27,657 nucleotides of DNA from Flavobacterium sp. (GTDB taxonomy: Bacteria > Bacteroidota > Bacteroidia > Flavobacteriales > Flavobacteriaceae), in the NCBI RefSeq assembly GCF_030146175.1, contig NZ_JASLCE010000100.1, positions 1 to 27,657 on the forward strand, given 5' to 3'. The translations under genes and the position numbers were made by a program. The notes beneath the pieces are model-generated. The model did not search any database. It saw nothing but the letters and a program-made list of their open reading frames with translations, and had not been told where the DNA came from. This document shows, in pieces, positions 24,996 through 27,657 of the stretch. The first letter of the stretch is position 1; each line of letters opens with the position of its first letter.

Positions 24996-25754
24996 ATGAA
25001 AAAAGTTAAGAAAAGGAAGTTCGGCTTAGTCGGAAAAAACATCAGTTATTCATTTTCGAAAAAATATTTTACCGAAAAATTCGAAAACCTCGGACTTAAC
25101 AACCATAGTTATGTCAATTTTGATATCGATACTATCGAAGCGTTTCCTACTATCCTTTCCGAAACTAAAAACCTAAAAGGAATGAACGTTACCATTCCGT
25201 ATAAAGAAGCTATCATTCCGTTTTTAGGTAAACTTTCTAAAAATGCAGCCGTAATTGGCGCCGTAAACACCATTCGTATTACCAAAAAAGGCGAAACCAA
25301 AGGCTATAACACCGATTTTTACGGTTTTAAAAAAGCATTGAAACCGATGCTTAAAAAACACCATCAGAAAGCCCTCATTCTCGGTACCGGTGGTGCCAGC
25401 AAAGCCGTAGCCTATGCGCTTCAGAAATTAAAAATTGAATACGACTTCGTTTCCCGGAATGCTACCGAATGTGAATATTCGTATAGCGAACTGAACGATA
25501 CTCTTTTTAACGAATATCAAATCATTATCAACACCACGCCACTAGGCACATTTCCGAATATACAGGATTGTCCGGAACTGGATTACTCCCTTTTTACCGA
25601 CAAACACATTGCGTTTGATCTGGTTTATAATCCCGAAGAAACCGAATTTTTAAAACGAGCGCGATCACAAGGAGCCAAAATTAAAAACGGTTACGAAATG
25701 CTCGTTTTTCAGGCGGAAAAAGCCTGGGACATCTGGACAGAAAAACAAAAATAA
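24996..25754 (+). CDS. aroE: Shikimate dehydrogenase
   Basis: A 252-residue NADP-dependent enzyme that reduces 3-dehydroshikimate to shikimate in aromatic amino acid synthesis. The substrate domain shows GLVGKNISYSFSKKYF (10-25, Ser19 and Ser21 in the shikimate carboxylate site), the catalytic Lys70 in GMNVTIPYKEAIIPFLG and Asp107 in GYNTDFYGF. The nucleotide domain has the Gly-rich loop ILGTGGASKAVAYAL (128-142) and INTTPLGTFP, and ends with GYEMLVFQAEKAW. Length is slightly under that of E. coli AroE and normal for the Bacteroidota form. The start ATG (24996) lies just after the TPR gene's terminator, so independent transcription is likely. A terminator overlaps its stop codon. Confidence 0.96.
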   Translation: MKKVKKRKFGLVGKNISYSFSKKYFTEKFENLGLNNHSYVNFDIDTIEAFPTILSETKNLKGMNVTIPYKEAIIPFLGKLSKNAAVIGAVNTIRITKKGETKGYNTDFYGFKKALKPMLKKHHQKALILGTGGASKAVAYALQKLKIEYDFVSRNATECEYSYSELNDTLFNEYQIIINTTPLGTFPNIQDCPELDYSLFTDKHIAFDLVYNPEETEFLKRARSQGAKIKNGYEMLVFQAEKAWDIWTEKQK

Positions 25755-25784
25755 AGACGGCTTTTACACCGTCTTTATTTTTTT
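25747..25784 (+). terminator. Rho-independent terminator after aroE
   Basis: AAAAATAAAGACGG (25747-25760) and CCGTCTTTATTTTT (25769-25782) form a 14-bp stem with an 8-base loop and a T run to 25784. The aroE stop codon (25752-25754) lies inside the left arm. The rest of the gap to 25875 holds no other recognisable signal. Confidence 0.9.
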
Positions 25785-25875
25785 GCTTTTGGTTACAGCA
25801 ATTCCAAAAGTGCAAAAAAACTGACATCAATTATCGGTTTATAGCAAAAAATACGCACTTTATCCCATTTTTCTT

Positions 25876-25906
25876 TTGCCTTTTCCGTATGCTTTTAGTA
25901 TCTTTC
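25876..25906 (+). promoter_or_regulatory. Candidate promoter of the DUF349 gene
   Basis: TTG at 25876-25878, preceded by two further T, is followed after 20 bases by TATCTTTC at 25899-25906, one mismatch from TAnnTTTG. The start codon at 25941 lies about 28 bases after the expected transcription start. Confidence 0.6.
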
Positions 25907-25940
25907 CACTCAATTAATGTTAAACTTAAGCATTTCAACA

Positions 25941-27657
25941 ATGTTAGAAGAAAAGAATGATAACCTGCCAGAGGCAGACGGACAGGAACAAATTAAAGGC
26001 GAAGAAACCGTTCCAACAGCAGAACAATCTGCCATAGAAGCCATCGAGAATTCCAATGCCGAGGAAGGCGAAGACGATGCCATTTCCGAAGGTCATGATA
26101 TCCCGATGCTTCACTATGAAGCCATGTCTATGGAGGAATTGGTTGCCGAACTTGAAAAACTGGTTGCCAATCAGAAGGTGGTATCCATCCGAAACCACGT
26201 AGAGGAAATCAGAAAAGATTTTATGGACAAATACCATCACTTTATCGATGAGAAAAGAGATGAGTACAGCCATGAAAATAACGGCGATGTGACCGGTTTT
26301 GACTATCACTATCCGTTAAAAAACAAATTCGACTCTATTTACAATCACTATAAAGACTTAAAAAATCAGCACTTCAAACAGCTTCAAAACAACCTGAAAC
26401 ACAATCTGGATGTTCGTCAGGCGATTATTGAAGAACTGAAAAGTCTGATCGACAATCCGGGAGAAAGCATTCAGGATACGCTAAAAAGCGTAAATGAATT
26501 GCGTGAGCGCTGGAAAAATGCCGGCCCTATCCCTCGTGACAAATACAACCACGTATGGAATAATTTCCATTTTCATATCGAGCGTTTTTACGATCATCTG
26601 CATTTGGATCGCGAAGCACGTGATTTGGATTTTAAACACAATCTGGAGCAAAAACAAAAAATCATTGCCCGCGTAGAAGAATTGGTCAACGAGAGTGATG
26701 TTACCAAAGCGTTCCGCGAATTACAGTCGTTACACAAAATCTGGAAAGAAGAGATCGGTCCCGTATCCCGCGAACACCGTGAGGAATTATGGAATAAATT
26801 TAGCGAGCTAACGCGTCAGTTACACGACAAACGCGAAGCACTTGTTGCTAAAGCCAAAGAAAAAGAAGAAGAAAATCTGGCTAAGAAAAAGGAAATCATC
26901 GCACAAATTGAAGCCGTTTCCAACGAAACCATTACCGCTCATAGTGCATGGCAAGGTCAGATTGAAAAAATAGAAGCTTTACGAACGGCTTTTTTCCAAA
27001 CCGGAAAAGTACCACAGGAAGTAAACGAAGACACCTGGACTGCTTTTAAGAACGCTGTTCGCAATTTTAACGCTCAGAAGAACTCGTTTTACAAAGACAT
27101 TAAAAAAGACCAACAGGATAACCTGAATAAAAAACTGGCTTTGGTCGAAAAAGCCAATTCTTTAAAAGACAACGAAGATTTTAATGCCACAACACCGATC
27201 ATGAAGCAAATCCAGGAAGAATGGAAGAAGATCGGACATGTGCCGCGTAAATATTCCGATAGCATCTGGAAAGACTTTAAAGACGCCTGTAATCATTATT
27301 TCGATCGATTACATGCCAAACGCAACGAAGCCAATTCGGAAGAAATCGACGCCTTTGAAAAGAAAAAGGACTATCTGGAGCAATTAAAAGACTTCCAGTT
27401 GTCTGGCGAACACAAAGCCGATCTTGATGCCATTAAACAGCATATCGAGAACTGGAAAGGTTTTGGACGCGTACCACACGCCCGTCGTCATATCGAAGGA
27501 AAATTCAATAAAATACTGGACGCTTTGTTTGACAAGTTAAGCTTATCGAAAAAAGAAGCTGAAATGGTGAAATTCAACAACCGTTTGGAGCAACTTGCCG
27601 ACAGTGACGATTCCCGAAAACTGGAAAACGAGCAAATCTTTATCATGCGTAAGATTG
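25941..27657 (+). CDS. DUF349 repeat protein, 3' end outside window
   Basis: The frame opens at ATG 25941 and stays open to the window edge (572 codons seen). After an acidic, low-complexity N-terminus of about 55 residues come at least five copies of the DUF349 helical repeat, recognised by Trp-x-x-x-Gly followed by a hydrophobic/Pro-Arg element: WKNAGPIPRDKYNHVWNNF (191-209), WKEEIGPVSREHREELWNKF (268-287), FFQTGKVPQ (351-359), WKKIGHVPRKYSDSIWKDF (428-446) and WKGFGRVPHARRHIEGKF (505-522). Between them lie charged coiled-coil stretches, for example near 300-325. The protein is cytosolic, with no signal peptide. The domain's function is unknown; annotations as a chromosome segregation protein rest on its coiled-coil character only. 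Confidence 0.92.
   Translation, partial: MLEEKNDNLPEADGQEQIKGEETVPTAEQSAIEAIENSNAEEGEDDAISEGHDIPMLHYEAMSMEELVAELEKLVANQKVVSIRNHVEEIRKDFMDKYHHFIDEKRDEYSHENNGDVTGFDYHYPLKNKFDSIYNHYKDLKNQHFKQLQNNLKHNLDVRQAIIEELKSLIDNPGESIQDTLKSVNELRERWKNAGPIPRDKYNHVWNNFHFHIERFYDHLHLDREARDLDFKHNLEQKQKIIARVEELVNESDVTKAFRELQSLHKIWKEEIGPVSREHREELWNKFSELTRQLHDKREALVAKAKEKEEENLAKKKEIIAQIEAVSNETITAHSAWQGQIEKIEALRTAFFQTGKVPQEVNEDTWTAFKNAVRNFNAQKNSFYKDIKKDQQDNLNKKLALVEKANSLKDNEDFNATTPIMKQIQEEWKKIGHVPRKYSDSIWKDFKDACNHYFDRLHAKRNEANSEEIDAFEKKKDYLEQLKDFQLSGEHKADLDAIKQHIENWKGFGRVPHARRHIEGKFNKILDALFDKLSLSKKEAEMVKFNNRLEQLADSDDSRKLENEQIFIMRKI

Noticed and set aside
25944..26309. Minus-strand frame of 121 codons opposite the DUF349 gene
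   Set aside because: Its apparent hydrophobicity comes from reading Glu/Lys/Asn codons in reverse; the plus-strand frame has clear DUF349 repeats and a promoter.
1..27657. CRISPR arrays, insertion sequences, tRNA/rRNA genes, toxin-antitoxin or phage-defence systems
   Set aside because: No spaced direct repeats, transposase motifs, tRNA cloverleafs or recognised defence domains were seen. Gene packing and composition look like chromosomal core.

Overview
The window looks like chromosomal core sequence from a member of the Flavobacteriaceae, probably Flavobacterium or a close relative. The evidence is a type-B type IX secretion (T9SS) sorting domain, a FemAB-like/GNAT plus DegT aminotransferase surface-polysaccharide cluster, an OstA-like protein of the Bacteroidota form, a single bifunctional Rel enzyme, almost no Shine-Dalgarno sequences, and promoters that fit TTG-N(16-23)-TAnnTTTG. 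Base composition is AT-rich throughout (about 40% G+C by eye) and even. I saw no tRNA, rRNA, insertion sequence, phage gene or CRISPR array.

Layout. (1) 1-2853, minus strand: a three-gene surface-glycan operon, in transcription order a FemAB-like acyltransferase, a PLP-dependent sugar aminotransferase and a Wzx-type flippase cut by the window edge. (2) 2987-4777: a lone secreted T9SS cargo protein whose 3' end overlaps that of a convergent TRIC/UPF0126 channel gene. (3) 4767-6153, minus strand: RDD membrane protein, then the TRIC-family protein. (4) 6182-12417: a tightly packed operon encoding a SpoIIM-like protein, a multi-pass membrane protein, a DUF4129-like protein, a DUF4350 protein, a MoxR AAA+ ATPase and a DUF58 protein, followed 23 bp later by an outer-membrane beta-barrel gene (12441-13655) that ends at a strong hairpin terminator. 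(5) 13766-16122: TrmH/SpoU rRNA methyltransferase and a secreted serine hydrolase. (6) 16250-20433: rel, a Fur-family regulator and purA. (7) 20560-24923: OstA-like protein, class III aminotransferase and a TPR protein. (8) 24996-end: aroE and a DUF349 repeat protein cut by the window edge.

How the genes may work together. The least understood unit is region 3-4. The RDD gene and the SpoIIM-MoxR-DUF58 operon are divergent with only 28 bp between their start codons. Together they supply a cytosolic AAA+ ATPase and at least five inner-membrane proteins, one of which (DUF58) has a vWA-like domain with an altered metal site. This gene set recurs in other bacteria but its substrate is not established, so it is the best candidate for an under-described envelope system. 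Elsewhere the window joins envelope construction (glycan flippase operon, OstA-like protein, T9SS cargo) with stress and nucleotide metabolism: Rel makes alarmones, and PurA is a known alarmone target in other bacteria.

Most boundaries are marked by clear hairpin terminators, and five starts differ from the longest reading frame or use GTG/TTG; these are explained in the entries.
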